The notes under the pieces were generated by a model. The model was not told the DNA's origin, searched no databases, and saw nothing but the letters and a program-made list of their open reading frames with translations. DNA of 64,000 nt from Ananas comosus (lineage: Eukaryota > Streptophyta > Magnoliopsida > Poales > Bromeliaceae), in contig NC_033638.1 in NCBI RefSeq assembly GCF_001540865.1, positions 7,955,334 to 8,019,333 on the forward strand. Direction: 5' to 3'. A program made the translations under genes and the position numbers. Shown in pieces: positions 1 to 13,943 of this stretch (its first letter is position 1; each line of letters opens with the position of its first letter).

Positions 1-1302
1 TAAGAAGAATTGAACCGGACCGGACCGGACTAACATTTTAGGAATCTTTTTATCGGAGATGAATGTTGAGGGCTTGATTATTTCACTGAAATTGATTTTT
101 GGATTGAAATGGAGTTCGATAAAAATTATTTTTTTTCTACTATTTATTTCATAAAAAATATAAAATTATTATTTATTCTTAGTAGAAAGGTAATTAGCTG
201 CATGATCTTATTATATATATTACTCCTCAATTTCAATTACAGATGTTAATGGGTCAAATTCGAAACGAATTATCAATAACCCGAACCCCAACCCAACAAT
301 CAAATGCGAACTGAATCCGACGGAGTTTAAAAATCTATATTAAACCCGAACCCAACAAAAAAATCGGAAATCCAACCTAAACCCAAAAATCTGAACCTAA
401 AATAATTATTTCTCTTTACCATATATCAAAACATATTATATTAAAATCTAAAATTTTAAAATGCAAATTCTAATGCTACATCAAATATTCATCTATGTAT
501 AATATAATCTATTCGGGTTCGGGACAAAATCCATAACCGAAATCAATTCAAAGCCTGTTGGATTTTCGTTTTTTGTAAATTGCAGACCAAAGCAAAGCAA
601 ACCGAACCGAAACAGTTGATCAGAAATCCTCGGCTCGGTCGGTTCGGTTTTTTTGGGTTTCGAAGATTAAATGCGGCGGCGGTAAGCATAAGCCTTGTAT
701 GCGGTCACCTCCCTCTGTTAAATACACCCCCACATTTTCTTTTTCCAAGTTAATAGCTTTTCTATTCAGTAATAACAAATAAATATTGATTGATAGTTAA
801 CTATTTAATTAAACATGATAATGATAATAAAAAAGAGATTATTAAAAAAAAAAACCAAGAGATCGAGCCACTCGAACAAATCTTAAAGCATGGTTAGTGA
901 GTGTATATATATTATACCTTTTACCTAATATTATAATGTTAAAAGTAAATAAATTATCTCCTCAATAATCCCAATGAGTCAAATTAAGTACTTATGTGTG
1001 TATAGAGGGAAATAGCAAGGATGGGGCCAATATAGTGCAAGGGGGGAGTGACTTTATCAAGGATAGCTTTGTAAAAAGGATAAAAGGAGAGGTGTTTTTT
1101 AAATAAAATTGAAAAAAAAAAAAACTTATTATTGTCATAAATATATAAAAAGGGAGCTGAGCATGGTATAGCCCCAAAGTGCCCAAACCCTAACACCTAT
1201 GTTTGAATTTATAACGGCTACAAAACCTTTCCCACCATTTTACCTTCCCTCCATTTTTCTCAGCTTATCCCCTGTGTAAGAGCCCTTCTTTGCTTTTAAC
1301 AC

Positions 1303-1339
<37 letters not shown>

Positions 1340-1837
1340 AAACTTGCTACAGTTAATTAGGAATTATGAATATCTATTATTAATTTTTGTGCATGGTATA
1401 TAAAATCATTATGTATAGGGTTAATTTTGCTTCCATATATTGATGGTTTTCCTTTTTTTTTATGTTTATGCTACGAATTTGTATGATTCATATGTGGATT
1501 AGGTTAGGTACGGGTACGGATCCAGGTCCAAACCCATTTGGGTTCAGAGTAAGCCCACTTGGGAACCAAAGAAAGATTAACAAATTACAACATTTACATG
1601 CGCGGGGATGAGGAAGGACATGTTTTGTTCTCTCTCTCCCTAATAAACATTTGCTAAACTTTTTAAGCATCATAAAGATCTCTTCGACTTGGCTACGAAC
1701 TATATTTTGCGCGGCTAATTCATAGTTAAAAGTGGTAATTAAAGTATGTTAATAGTGAACACGGTGGAACACGAACTGTCTATGTCTTTTCTCTTCTTTA
1801 TTTGTTAACAAAAATTACAAAAATATATAACATAGTA

Positions 1838-2128
1838 AGATAAATATTAACTATGCAATCCACTGATCCAGTTACGATGTATATCCTACACTCCGTCCAT
1901 ACGGTCCATCTAGTAGCATTACTCATATTATTATGTGTTAAGATAAATACTAATCATACACCTCACTTATCTCAGAGAAGATGTATATTTTACACTCCAT
2001 TTAATAGTATTATTCGTATTATTATGTATTAAGATAAATGCTAACCATACACCCTAATAATTCTGAATGTGGTGTATATCCTACACCTCACTTATCAAGT
2101 AGCATTACTCGTATTATTATATGTATTA
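1838..2128. repeat. Three imperfect tandem copies of a ~97 bp unit
   Basis: Three consecutive blocks (1838-1940, 1941-2031, 2032-2128) each begin AGATAAATNNTAA and end with a run like GTATTATTATGTRTTA. Each carries a core like GATGTATATYYTACACTYC. The copies differ by many substitutions and small indels, so the array is old. No coding potential is visible. Confidence 0.7.
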
Positions 2129-2447
2129 AGATTTTTCAAATAAATGAAGGGCATATCTGCAATTAGCTTGTCCTTTCAATTGTCAATTTACAGAACACAA
2201 AAATGTATTCTAAATGATTGTAATATTAGCTTCAACTGTTATTTTGATTCCAGCTAAATCCATTAATTTCCCAACTAATTCATGCTAGTAAATAAGTACT
2301 AGGGAGGGGGCTGTTTTCGTTTCCATGAGTTCTCCCCACATAAACAAAATAGTAGTACATGAATAATACAGTGAGCTAGCCATGTACCTGCTACATTTCT
2401 CTTCAGGATTTATTACATCATAAGAAACGTTTTCAAACAGCAAACCC

Positions 2448-2477
<30 letters not shown>
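2448..2477. repeat. (TAA)n microsatellite
   Basis: Ten uninterrupted TAA units in AT-rich intergenic DNA. Confidence 0.95.
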
Positions 2478-2478
<1 letters not shown>

Positions 2479-2631
2479 CCAATTCAACTAATCCACTAGT
2501 ATTAACAACTAATAATTATGATTAATCTAACGGTGTAGTAAAACTAACGAGACCTAAAGAAGGCTAATTTGGAAGCATCCTGACCGATGCAGCCAACTAA
2601 AACTGTTTTTTATATTATTATAATGAGTCCA

Positions 2632-2852
2632 GCTAGAATACTATCGATAGCACCGAGAGCTTAGTGCTACCAAATTTTCCGACACTAGATTTAACGTTTT
2701 GATTATTTTTATCTGTTAGATTATAATATTCAACCAATAACTCACTTAACCCTAAGAGGCCCTCACCATGATAACCGTACATTTTTTCATCTAAAGAATC
2801 GAAAATCTAATAGCACAAATAACTTGGTACTATTGATAGTATTCCAGTCTAG
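2632..2852. mobile_element. Small MITE, family 'CTATCGATAG', copy 1
   Basis: The left end reads CTAGAATACTATCGATAG. The reverse complement of the right end reads CTAGACTGGAATACTATCAATAG with its first bases offset, giving imperfect terminal inverted repeats about 220 bp apart. The interior string GTTAGATTATAATATT recurs at 21.2 kb and, inverted, at 35.0 kb. There is no coding capacity. The superfamily is not assigned. Confidence 0.6.
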
Positions 2853-3792
2853 TTCTTATTATAATATACAAATTCTATGTGCTAGATATGTCATACATCA
2901 ATAAAATAAAGCAGCACAAAAAAAAAAAAAAACTAAATATTAATTTTGTTACCGAACAGATCAGTTTTAAGATGTATGGATTGCACTCCATGGTCCCAAA
3001 ACATGAAACAATAACAAAAAAAAAACAGTTCACTCCGCGAGTCCCAGCAAATATTCAAACAGTTGAAATAGGCTACCAGAGATACACAATTCAACTTAGA
3101 CTTTCAACAATTTCCTTTCAGAATCATTTAAACAGAGAGATGAAAACATTTAAAGGATCACTTCTAACTTTCACGATGCGGATGCATCGCATGAATTATC
3201 AAAATTACACATTACCTTGTTGAAGATATACTACAAATTATATAGAAATTAGAAGGACATTAGATGATAACAGCATTTAGGTTAAAATGAGAGGTGCAAC
3301 ATCATAGCCAGTTTGGCACACTATTATTTACTCATTGCAGGGAATAAACATCATGGTATAAAAGCACAAATATAATCTGTAACAAGATTTGATGCTCCAC
3401 ATAAGTAAAACTATCAAATAAGTATTGCAAGCTTAGTTATCAACTTTGCTCATCTATTGCCATGACTGAGGTTTTACATCGTCAGAGTATCGATGAATAC
3501 AATGAAACCAAGAAGCTCGTTTGCGTATTAAAAAAAGAATCTTGTTCGCAAAAAGTTATTACCCTCTGCCTAATATACCTATACTTCCACATTAAAATAT
3601 CTATTCTACAGTCAAAAATCTAGTTCCAAAATAAATAAGCTTCATTGTTTATGAGACGTCAAAATGAAAATGGAAGAACACTATAGTACGCTTTTTTTGA
3701 CCATGTCACAGCTTTATAAATTATTCTGTAGGAAAAATTTTTGCCACCTCAAAAAATTTAGAGCACAACACATGATGATAAATATTAGCTTG

Positions 3793-6700
3793 TTACTTTT
3801 CAGGTTCGCTCCCGAAAGCTAGCTCAAAAATCTCGCTGTAAGTATCGACGAAGTGGAACTGAAGACCCTCTTTCACGTGAGGGGGAAGCTCATCATAGTC
3901 TCTTCTGTTTGCAGATGGGAATATGATGGTCTTTACCCCACTTCTCCTTGCAGCAATAGTCTTCTCTTTGACCTATTCAGAGAGAACAAGGAGAAAACAA
4001 ATATAAATAAAATTGCTCATCTTTTACAAAGAAGCTCAAAATTGGAGCTTCAAATTGGAGCTTATGCTTCCAGTGGCCAAGAGCTCATTTCACCCTACCA
4101 CTAAAGCAAAAGCCCCAAACTTCCCATTTGCCAAACGCCTGGTTTCCAAGGGCTTCTGCTTTCCAGAATACAGAAGCTTCTCCAGAAAATGGACCCCATT
4201 GGCTCAAAGAAAGAAAAATAAAACATATAAAAAGAAACATACCCCGCCAATTGGGAGGATTCGACCAGTCAATGTTACTTCACCAGTCATAGCAAAATCC
4301 TCCTTCACTGGTCTGTTCATGGCTAGGGACAACATTGATGTGATCATAGTGCACCCGGCGCTGGGCCCGTCCTTAGGAGTGGCCCCTGCAGGGACATGCA
4401 AGTGAAGCTTCGAGTTTGCAAAGAATTTATTTTCTGGATCTTTCTCAAGTAATATTGCCCTAGCAACAGTATGAGCGATTTGAGCACTCTCTTTCATTAC
4501 GTCTCCAAGCTGGCCTGTGAGTACAAGGGCGCCTTTCCCTTCTCCTTCCTCAACATTAGTCGTCTCGATGTATAGTGTCGAGCCACCCATAGCAGTCCAA
4601 GCTAAGCCCATGACGACTCCTACTGGGGTCTGGGTGTATATTCGCTCGGCCTGGAATACAGGCTTCCCTACAAAGTCAGCTAGGTTATGACAATCAACTA
4701 TGACCTTCTCGACTGGCTTGTCAACTTCAACTTCGTTTGCACTATCTGAATCTACCTTGACCTGTAAAGAAGACAAAAAGAAATTCATGCAAGCATCGTA
4801 ACTCCGTATCATGATGCACAACATTAACTATTGAATGAGAGTGATTACAACAAAAATGGTGAACTTTTAATATTATTTAATGTTTAAAAAGTGGTGTGTG
4901 TGCCTGCATATGATGCAGTTGTTCAAAATGTCCTGTATAAATAGCACCTGTGTAGCACAGGTGGTACATAATGAACGCATAAAGTCACTCACTATCCATG
5001 CATTTTTAGCAGATTAAGTTTGGCAGGACATTTTCTCTTAGCTATTCAAACGCTTAAATATCAAATTCGATATATAATGTTGTTGATTTTTTTTTTTTTT
5101 ACTATTGGTATTTTGTCCTGCAAGATTTTGATAAGAAAAATTTTTAACATGAATAATGTCACAATGTCCTACAATGTAAAATATCTGAAAACTAGGAGGG
5201 AGTTATGTGCCATTTGTGATATAGGATTGTACGAGTACCTCTGACTGAGGGGATTGGCTTGTTGCTGCAATGCTATCTGATTGAAGAACCGGCTGCCCCT
5301 CGACAGCTTCTGCAAGAGGTTCAACTGGGTTATCCTTATGATTTTCTTCGTCTGGTTTTACTATTAAGATTGTTTCATTAGTCTCTTTAGGCAAGATAGC
5401 GCCAGTTGCTTCTTCAGGCATTGTGGATGCAGCTTCTGCAGCTGGTTCACGCAATTTCTCATCATCGCCATCCAATTTTGTCGCCACTTGTGCATCACCA
5501 GATTCTTTGGTTCCTTCTTGAATGCTGACATCTTGAGCTGGTTCAATTGTCACACCTTGGCGAACAAGTTGCAGAGCTATCTGTTCAATACCAAGGAATA
5601 AAATTGTAAAACAGAGCTATATCTATCAATGGAGTGCAGACGAAAAAGAGAAATAGCATAATCTAAAACACACTTTTGTGGTGCTTGTGTCAGCCCAAAA
5701 GAAACGTTACATCATGAACTACTAATTTTGGTATAGTTCTTACTTTTAAAGAAAAAACCATTATGAAATATCATCATGCTCGCAAACAATTTTGACAGAA
5801 CTACTAATACTTTCATTCATTGGCTGCTGTCATCATATATAAGTGTTGTTTTCAGCACTAATTTTTTTGACAACCAACGGTCATAGTATTTGAGTTTTAA
5901 TCTTTCATGTCAATAGCATTGATCAGATCAGTAGCATCAACAACTACAGCAAGAAACACTTCTAAAGGGTAACTAACAATATTACTCACAAATCTATCCT
6001 TAACCATGGCATTCTCTCAACCAAGCAACAAATGAGCAAACTAGGGAAACCAAGTTCTAGCACCAGTATTATGCAAACAACAAATTATAATTCTTAAAAA
6101 TAAAAATGACACAAACAATGCATGTAAGATGCAGCATATCTGCAATACAAACCTTCCTGTAAATTTTTTCAATTTGCTTTTGAAGATTCCGCACGCCTGC
6201 TTCTCGGCAATAGTTTTCGATAAGAGCAAGAAGAGCTCTATCTGTTACTTCAACCTGTACAAATTGTCATAGGAGTGCCAAGTTAACATCAAAATAATTA
6301 AAAGAAGAATATATAACAGAAAATGTCCCTCATATAACTAAAACTACTTCTACCAAATTGCTTAATACATATGCCAGGACCTGGCACTTTTTAGTGAAGA
6401 TTATCAGATCAGGTAATTACAGCAAGAAACCTAAAAAGCTACATTTCAAGCATTGCTCCTCACCTGCTCAGGCTTGATGCCACAAGTTTCTTGAATATTC
6501 TTTTCCAAATAATCCCTTGCAATATGCATCTTTTCATCAGTTATATAGCCAGCAATAGCGATGTTCTCCATTCTATCCATGAGAGGATTAGGAATCATCT
6601 CGATAACATTAGCTGTGCAAACAAACAGGACCTGATTTCATAGCAAAACTATTGTCAAAAGAAGTTAAGACGAATGAGTAACTTCTTAAATTTACACTGC

Positions 6701-9700
6701 TATACATTTTCATGAAGTATCTGAATCTGCATGAAACATGCACTCCTAACATAAATAAAGGAATATTTAAAATAAACAAAGGGTATTACTACCAGTAATA
6801 TACAGGACATGTACTAACGGGACAATCAGGATAATGATGCCTGACCGGCATATTAAATTTACACATGTAGGTAGTTCTTAGGGATAAGGGAGAGAAGAAA
6901 GATATCAAGGAAGAAGTTTAACAGTATTTACAAAGATTTAATATTATTATCAATTACTTATTATAGTCCCTAACAGGTTATTATTGAGGGAAGACTAACA
7001 GAAAGGCTAAGTGATGAATGTCTTAAATCTATGGGGATACTTGGTCAACTCCAAAATGTTACTACGATAAAGTGATTTTTTATTTTTTTGGCTTTCTTAC
7101 TCATAGAGCTTCCTTGCAGTGGCCATGAAGTTGTTCATAACAAACTAATCAAGTATTAAGGGGGATTGGTGGCTAACCTTAGACAGGTCAATAGGAACAT
7201 CGAGATAGTGATCGAGAAAATTTGCATTCTGCTCAGGATCAAGAAGCTCCAACAATGCGCTAGCCGGATCACCATGATGTCCTCTCCCTAACTGTTTCTC
7301 ACAAGAAAAGCAGGAAAGTGAAAATCTCAGTAAGTTACTGGCAGAAAATTAATATATTATGAACCAGATAAACAAACAGTTATTATTGGAAAGGTCAATA
7401 CCTTGTCAATCTCATCTATCAAAACCAGGGGGTTAGCAGTTCCAACAGCTTTCAAGCATTGCACCATCTTTCCTGGCATGGCACCAACATAGGTGCGGCG
7501 ATGGCCCTACAGTTGAAAAGCACGATTAATTCAAAGCACCCATGCAGTTGTCTTCGAAGGCTAATGTCAGTGAATTGGTTAATATGACATAGATCGGAGA
7601 ATCGTTAAATGCTTGGCTAACAAAAGGGGAAGAAAAATAGGAACAAGGGGAGGACGGGAATCGAAAGTGGGGGACCTCTCTACTGCACCTATCACAGAAA
7701 AAACAAATCCTCTCCATACCTTGATTTCAGCAACATCAGCCAAGCCTCCCACAGAAAATCGATAGAATTTTCGATTCAAAGCACGTGCAATTGAGCGACC
7801 AATGCTGGTTTTACCAACTCCAGGAGGACCAGATAAGCATATTATTTTTCCTGTGATAAAAACAAAACTAGCTCATCAGATCATTTATCGCTGAAGCAAA
7901 CACCAAACTAAGAATATCCATGATATAAGGACACAATCGACCTGACTACGTATGGAAGCAGAAAGGAACTGAATAAAGTATAAACAAACCTTGTGACATT
8001 CCTCTCAATTTTCCGACCGCTATAAACTCGAGTATTCTCTCTTTAACATCAGATAAACCATAATGGTCCTCATCCAAAATCTTTTGAGCATGATGAACAT
8101 CAAAATTCTCATCACTGCCAAAAAAGGGGGGTTAAGAAAAAGTAATCGTGTGTGCTAGCATTTATCGTCTAATGGACTTCTAATAAGGAACGTCAAACGT
8201 TTAAGTACAACACCTATAATTTCCCCAGGGTAAAACGGTAAGCCAATCCAGATAGTTGCGGGTTACATTGAACTCGCTAGAACTGGGTTCTAAAAATAGT
8301 AGCTTAGCAAGCTCTTCTTCAATTACTTGCAAGATGTGAGGAGGACATTTAGCTCTCTTTTCTTCAATTCTTTCTCTAAACTTTGCTGCCAACAACATAG
8401 GAATATAAGTAGCAACACAAATAATAAGAGCATATGTATTGCCTGACTAAATAAGCACATGTTGATGACTGACCAGAGAGTGCTGTTTTGTCATCAGTTT
8501 CCAAACCCAGCTCCTGACAAAGAAAGCACAGATAATATACAGCACAATCTAAACAAAAATTAATCTGACAGACAATAAAATATAACCGTCTACATTTTTC
8601 ATTCCAATAAGACTTCCACAAATAAAAATGCACAGGGCAGACAGAACAAGTTTGAAGTAGAACAGAAAGCCCAACATTTAGGCCTGTTAACAGAGTAGGT
8701 TACACGAACCAGTTTCTTATTTTGTACTAATTTTACAGTTACACCCCAAAAAATGAATCCAATATTATTTATAGAATTTAAGATGTGGAGTACCTTCTTA
8801 ATTGCTTTAAGTTGCTCGTTCAACAAGTAGCGCCGCTGCTCTCCACTTATTTTCTCTTCAATCGCTTTTGCAATTGATTGCTAGAATGGAGTTCAATAGG
8901 CAAAGTAATAAAAGAAGAAGAACAACAAACGTTGATGAAAAAGGCATAAAATGCTAAAATCAGGAATGATGAAAGAAAGACACAGTGGCTAGCACTACCT
9001 GCAACTTGCTGATCTCCATCTCTTTTTTCAGTAACTCTAGGGTTAGCTTTAACCGTTTGTATACCTGTTTAGGAATTCTTGTTGTTAGGCACAGTGAAAC
9101 AAGGAAAACTAACGAGCAACAAGCAGAAAAAAAGGTAATGAGTTATAAGCATGCTTCTTACATCAAGTTCTTCGAGTACTTGCTGGCAAAGCAACTTATT
9201 TGCCCCAGAGATAGCAGCCCCAAAATCTGCTAGCCTTGGAAAATTGAAGTCTCCAATGTGCTGAGTTATCAAGAAGAAAAGAGCATTAGTCCTGTCATGT
9301 AATGGCGCTACTAAATGTCGCTTCCACTCCTACAAACAGTTAAATATAAGTTCCAAAGCTAAAGGAACAAGCGAAGTATCAGCTTGAAATAACCTGAGTA
9401 TATGTTTGAACATGATCTTTCCAAAGGGAACTTGTCTTCAGAACATCTCTTAATGTTGATATAACTTCAAATGAGGTTGCTTTTATAACATCATCATCCT
9501 TGTCATAAGGCTTTTCCTGCAGGCATAACAGAGAAATGGAGTTACAAATGATACAAAACTGCAGGAAAATCTGCAGAGAGTATTAAGTATAGTCCCATAA
9601 AAAATAAACCAATCTCAAGCACTTATGAGAAACATTCATCTTTGTTTGACACGTGTTAGTCTCTAGCACCTCCACAACCGTATAAAATTGAAAAGAAAAA

Positions 9701-12700
9701 AAAGAAGCAAATAGATAGATGGCTAACTTGCCTTTAGATGATCAACTTTAACTGTCAGGGGATCTTCCTCAACCTGCAAGATACGGGGGTTTATGAAAAA
9801 TAAACACAATACATTGGAAAAAAATTTTAAAAAATGTTTCATCAGAGACCTAATCGGTCTTTACATGCTTACCATCCCCGTTATCCGCAAACGACGGTGA
9901 CCAATGAGCACTACCTGATCGCCCTGAATACTAGTTATCTAAAGAAGCAGCAGTAAGTCAGAATATTATCATCAACTGATTTCTCGAGACTTCAAAAACA
10001 ATGAACCTTCTGCAGAAGAAGCATTAATCCCCAGAAAAGGAAAATATAGATGAATACCTGTGCCAGTGTACCAACATCATGAAGACGCTTTAACAATTCT
10101 TTTCCTTTAAGATCATATATACTTTTCTCTGAGTCTGAACCTGATATGGTGCTAGGATCAGTTCCCGTCTCATCCTTAACAAGAAAGGCACCTGCATATG
10201 GAGCTGATCTTTTACGATTTTCGATTAATGCAGCCAACAATTTCTGGTCCTGTAAGAAGCCTTAAACTCGTGAGAAAATCCAATGGCAATGCATGCCCTT
10301 GATAAAAGAACTTGCAAAACTAGAAAGGAAATTTCTTCAGCTGAACGAAAATAGCATCGAAGAAATTGGAAAAGCGAAGAGGAACTACTCAATCAAAGAT
10401 GGTGGAATATTACAATTTTCCACAAATCAAACAATAGGACACTGCAATGACATGGCGGGAAAGAAACTTCACTTACTCAGAGGCATAAAAGGAATGGTAT
10501 CTGAATGACTAATGCTGTCATCACCTCTACAAGAACAAATTGCTCGCAAGCCTGTTTTTATCAGGTAGACTTAATCTGGAATCTGGAGTTCGGCAACTTA
10601 TGCAACCTAGTATTACATTATGAAAGTTTAGCATGATGTATATTTTGCTTAATTTGCCCACCCTTGAACGCTCGATTTCATCATCTACCTACACTTAAAT
10701 TGCCAAGTTGTTTCTATCATGACTATGGAAGAGACCAAAACCAACAACTTGCCCTCCTCCATCCTTCCTTCCTGCCCAACAACTTGTTGTCCTACGCTAG
10801 CTTCCATCAATCACAACCTGCTATCCCCAATTGAACATCAACATGTTCCCATCTATTCGACAACTCCATCGGAATTTTTCTATTGATTCCCCCATGTTCT
10901 AGCGTGCTTATCTCCCTCCCTCCCTGCCTCGCTCCCTCCCTCCCTCCCTCTATCTCTCTCTACCTTCCTTTACCCAGACCCTTCAATTGCCTCTTTATTT
11001 CCAGTAACCCTACACCTACTTGTGGAGGGTACAATGTTATCTATATGTGTGTGCGTGCGAGCGCTCATATGTATAGAAAAGGAGAGGGACTCGGGGAGAG
11101 AGTTGAAGTGTAACTAGAACAAAACAGAAACTTTTTTGCGCTTCAAAATTTTCAATTTCTACAACTAAAGATTCAAAATAGGACAGACTTACCGATCTGA
11201 ATACAAACAATGAAGAACATGATATGTTTACGACCATTCTAATAATGTTAGGATTGATCTGATACATAAAAAGTGGAAGCATTTTGAAGCAAATAAATAA
11301 ACTACATGCATATTAACAGAAAAAAAGATTACTTAAGGTGCTGATAGACAGATGCAAGAAAATGGATGCATTCGAAGGACTGAAAAACCTCCTAAACTAC
11401 AAGTCACCGACAGTTTAAAGGAAAGTTGTTCATGAACCTGCTAGTTTCAACTAGAGACTTGAAATTGCTTCCTGAGGAGACTATGCTATCTTCTAATATT
11501 GGCAAGACAGTTAGATAACGATATAAGCAAACAGTTTACCAACTTAGGAACCAAACTTAAAGCAACTCATGATATTCAGCTGTGCATTTAATGAAGAGAA
11601 GCAAAAATGACAAGACAACATAAACTTTGTTAGTAATGGATTTGATTAAATAAGCCATATCAGCGACCAGTATCTATAAAATAATTACCAGTGACACAAA
11701 CAATCCTAAATACTCAATGAGTTAACATATATGAACTAAAATAAGAACCAAAAAATAAGTTTATTCCACAAAGACTTGCTAGTCTTGAAAAATAGAAAGA
11801 GACAATTAGTGCACCTTTACATAAATAGGCATATAGAAACCAGGAAATAATGGTCGGTGCGGCAACGGCAAAGCTATGACCTGCATGACACAAGAAAAGG
11901 GACCAAAATGAGAATGTTCCTATGAATTAAGAGATAATACAAACAAAATAATTAAATCATGCATTGCAGTTTTTCATTTTCTTTCCTTCTGTTTAAACGA
12001 AAAATTAATACCATACTTACTGTACCAATTCAAAAGATCATAATAATCACGAGGAACAATAATCCTGCATATACAATGTACTATTCTTGAGACAGGAAAA
12101 GAAAAGGATACAAATTAACACCATTGCTATGTCACCAAGGAACAAACAAGAATAGTTAATTCTCATAATGCGAGCAACTCGAAACAAAAACAGATTGTGC
12201 TATAGAACCTAGCACTGCATTGTTTGACCGGTGTAAACCTACATTAAGCGTTATAGAAACAAACTCATGTTAATTAACCTTCACCGTAAATGGCTTACAA
12301 CAATAAACAAAAACAAAATGCTGCACAATAAAATCAATTTTAACAATAATATTCATCTTCATGCTAACTTGATCTCGCTGCTATCTTGACTTATCAAAGT
12401 TTTTTTTTTCCCCCTCCATGAAAACACTACCAAGTTGCAAACTTGAACTACTTTAACAACCCAATCCCCAAAAATTTACAATGAAAACCCCCAAGGCCGT
12501 ATTTTTATCGTAGAAACGCTCACCGAGAGGCAATCCTCGGGGCGGGGATTCGTCGGGACGATCGCCCCGGCGGCCTTCGATTCGACCTCCTCGCTCGCGG
12601 CCTCGGCGTTGACTTCCTCCGCGGCCCTCGCCTCCACGGCCTCATCCGAATCGCTCCCGGACTTCGAACAAAAGAAAGCGCTTCTCCTAAGAGCCGAGTG

Positions 12701-12838
12701 GTCGCCAACCGTCAACGAGCCCAAAATCCGGAGCACGGGGGACTTCGCCTCCGTGCCATTGCAGGGCTTGGGAGCAAACCTCGGGGGCAGGCTCCGGAAC
12801 CGAGCGTGGAAACAGGACGACGACAAAGCCCTCAACAT
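3793..12838 (-). CDS. LON1: Lon protease, mitochondrial (ATP-dependent AAA+ serine protease)
   Basis: This is an ATP-dependent protease of the mitochondrial matrix that degrades damaged or unassembled proteins. Twenty exons (minus strand): 12524-12838, 11815-11880, 10058-10249, 9873-9938, 9732-9773, 9394-9516, 9162-9260, 8999-9064, 8794-8880, 8473-8512, 8214-8385, 7990-8114, 7720-7850, 7402-7506, 7178-7291, 6464-6631, 6153-6254, 5239-5580, 4243-4761, 3793-3972. They join in phase to 1017 codons, slightly longer than the roughly 940 aa of Arabidopsis LON1. The first 105 residues include an Arg/Ser-rich start suited to a mitochondrial presequence. The Lon N domain follows, then Walker A GPPGVGKT (about 472-479), Walker B LVLIDEID (about 536-542), an acidic variable insert (about 680-785), and the protease domain with Ser919 in KDGPSAGC and Lys962 in VKEK, the catalytic dyad. 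The start is the first ATG in frame; upstream the frame continues only from a TTG. Intron 5 has a GC donor. Confidence 0.96.
4020..4200. mobile_element. Possible hAT-like MITE remnant in LON1 last intron
   Basis: This stretch inside the last intron of LON1 is rich in GGAGCTTCAAATTGGAGC and AGCTTCTNCTTNC strings. Similar text occurs in a TENA_E intron (about 18.3-18.76 kb) and an EZ1 intron (about 48.07-48.3 kb). Ends are not clear, so this is a tentative call based on shared vocabulary. Confidence 0.3.
10250..11814 (-). other. Long LON1 intron 2
   Basis: This 1.56 kb intron separates the exons at 11815-11880 and 10058-10249. It holds a CT-rich stretch (about 10900-10970) and a GTGTGCGTGCGAGCGC run, but no coding sequence I can support. 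Confidence 0.7.
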
Positions 12839-13943
12839 GGGCGGCGAGGGAGATCGAAACCCTAATCGCAAACGGTCAGATTTTGGGGCGAATTAGGGTT
12901 GGGATAGGGTTCGTTGTAGGGTGGTTTAGGGGAGAGGCGCGCGGGGAAGCGACATGGGAGAGACGAAGAAGAAGGGAGAAGGGGGAAGAAGCCGCTTCTT
13001 GTATTGGCGGAAAAGAAAGAAACCCTTCTAAAGCCCTTATTTTTTTTCCTTTTTTTTTCTTTTTTTTTTTTTTTTTATTTGCGCGTGTTAAGGGCGGTGT
13101 CTTATATATAGGATAGCGCGAGGACGGGGAAGGACGTCTCTTTTATTAAAATTACAAAGAGGTCCTTCGAAATACTTGTATCTAGTTTTATTTTGGTCCT
13201 CCAACTGTTAATTTCTACATTTTGGCTTTTTTATATGAAATAGTACAAGAGAGATGGTGGATTATTTACAATTTTTTTAGATAAAATGTTTATTTGGTAA
13301 TGAGAAATACAAATTCGAGAGAATTTTTTTTTTCAGATTTTCTTTTTAATAAGTTGTCACCCATCACACTTAGAATTTAAATGTACACTTCCAAACTAAT
13401 TTTTACTTTAAAAAAAAAATTACTCAAATTCATCAAATATTGCTTTTATAAAAATAACTTATAAATTAATAAGATACGTTGTCCTATTATTTGACCATAC
13501 CTTTATACTATTTCTATTATTAATTTTCTTATATATTTTAAGATATAAAATTTTATATTTTTTAATGATATGTACATACTAATAAAATTTCTGTCATTTA
13601 TTTTTTTTTGTTAATAATTTATGTGCGAGAATCTAGAAATATTTACAAAATTTTTGTAAAGCCGCTTGTAGAAAAAAAATCTCAAAAACCGTAGGAACTT
13701 GTTAGTAATTTCAGAAAATTTAAGGGTATTTAGGAAATTGGTGCCTCGTGCTAGATATTGGGCCTACGTGGCCAGGACCTAAACCCTTTCTCGTGGCTTG
13801 TGTCCTAAGTTTTATTATTACTAGTATAGATTTTTTTTTTCAAAAAAAATAATAATAATTTCTTTCAAATTTTTTTAAATCTTTTATAATATAAAAATAA
13901 TATATTTAACCACCGCATTTTCAAATTAGTTTTTATGTAAACT
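12839..13943. other. LON1 promoter and leader region, then AT-rich spacer
   Basis: Immediately upstream of LON1 (minus strand) lies a GC-rich leader with telo-box-like sites (CCCTAATCGC and ATTAGGGTTGGGATAGGG near 12861-12908) and a long T run on the plus strand (13040-13077). Beyond about 13140 the DNA is AT-rich with no gene I can see. Confidence 0.5.
13102..13110 (-). promoter_or_regulatory. Candidate TATA box of LON1
   Basis: On the minus strand this reads TATATATAA, about 265 bp upstream of the LON1 ATG. The distance is reasonable for a plant gene with a leader of about 230 nt. It is an inference from sequence and position only. Confidence 0.45.

Larger units (their letters stand above)
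1..3792. other. Gene-free intergenic region, left edge
   Basis: I see no credible coding sequence here; the open frames are short, low in complexity and match no family I know. The stretch at about 247-660 is rich in AACCCGAACC and CGGTTCGG motifs, which resemble the ends of common plant miniature transposons that carry GGGTTCGGGTT repeats, but I could not define its ends. Homopolymers lie near 1305-1336. The part just left of 3793 probably holds the 3' untranslated region of the Lon gene on the minus strand. Confidence 0.6.

Noticed and set aside
2879..3223. 114-codon plus-strand frame
   Set aside because: Lysine/asparagine-rich AT-driven frame with no recognisable domain, next to the 3' end of LON1.
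12839..12871. Longer LON1 start upstream of 12838
   Set aside because: The upstream frame opens with TTG, not ATG; the ATG at 12838 gives a normal presequence.
12609..13116. Plus-strand frames over LON1 exon 1 and leader
   Set aside because: They are shadows of LON1 and GC-rich leader sequence with low-complexity ends.
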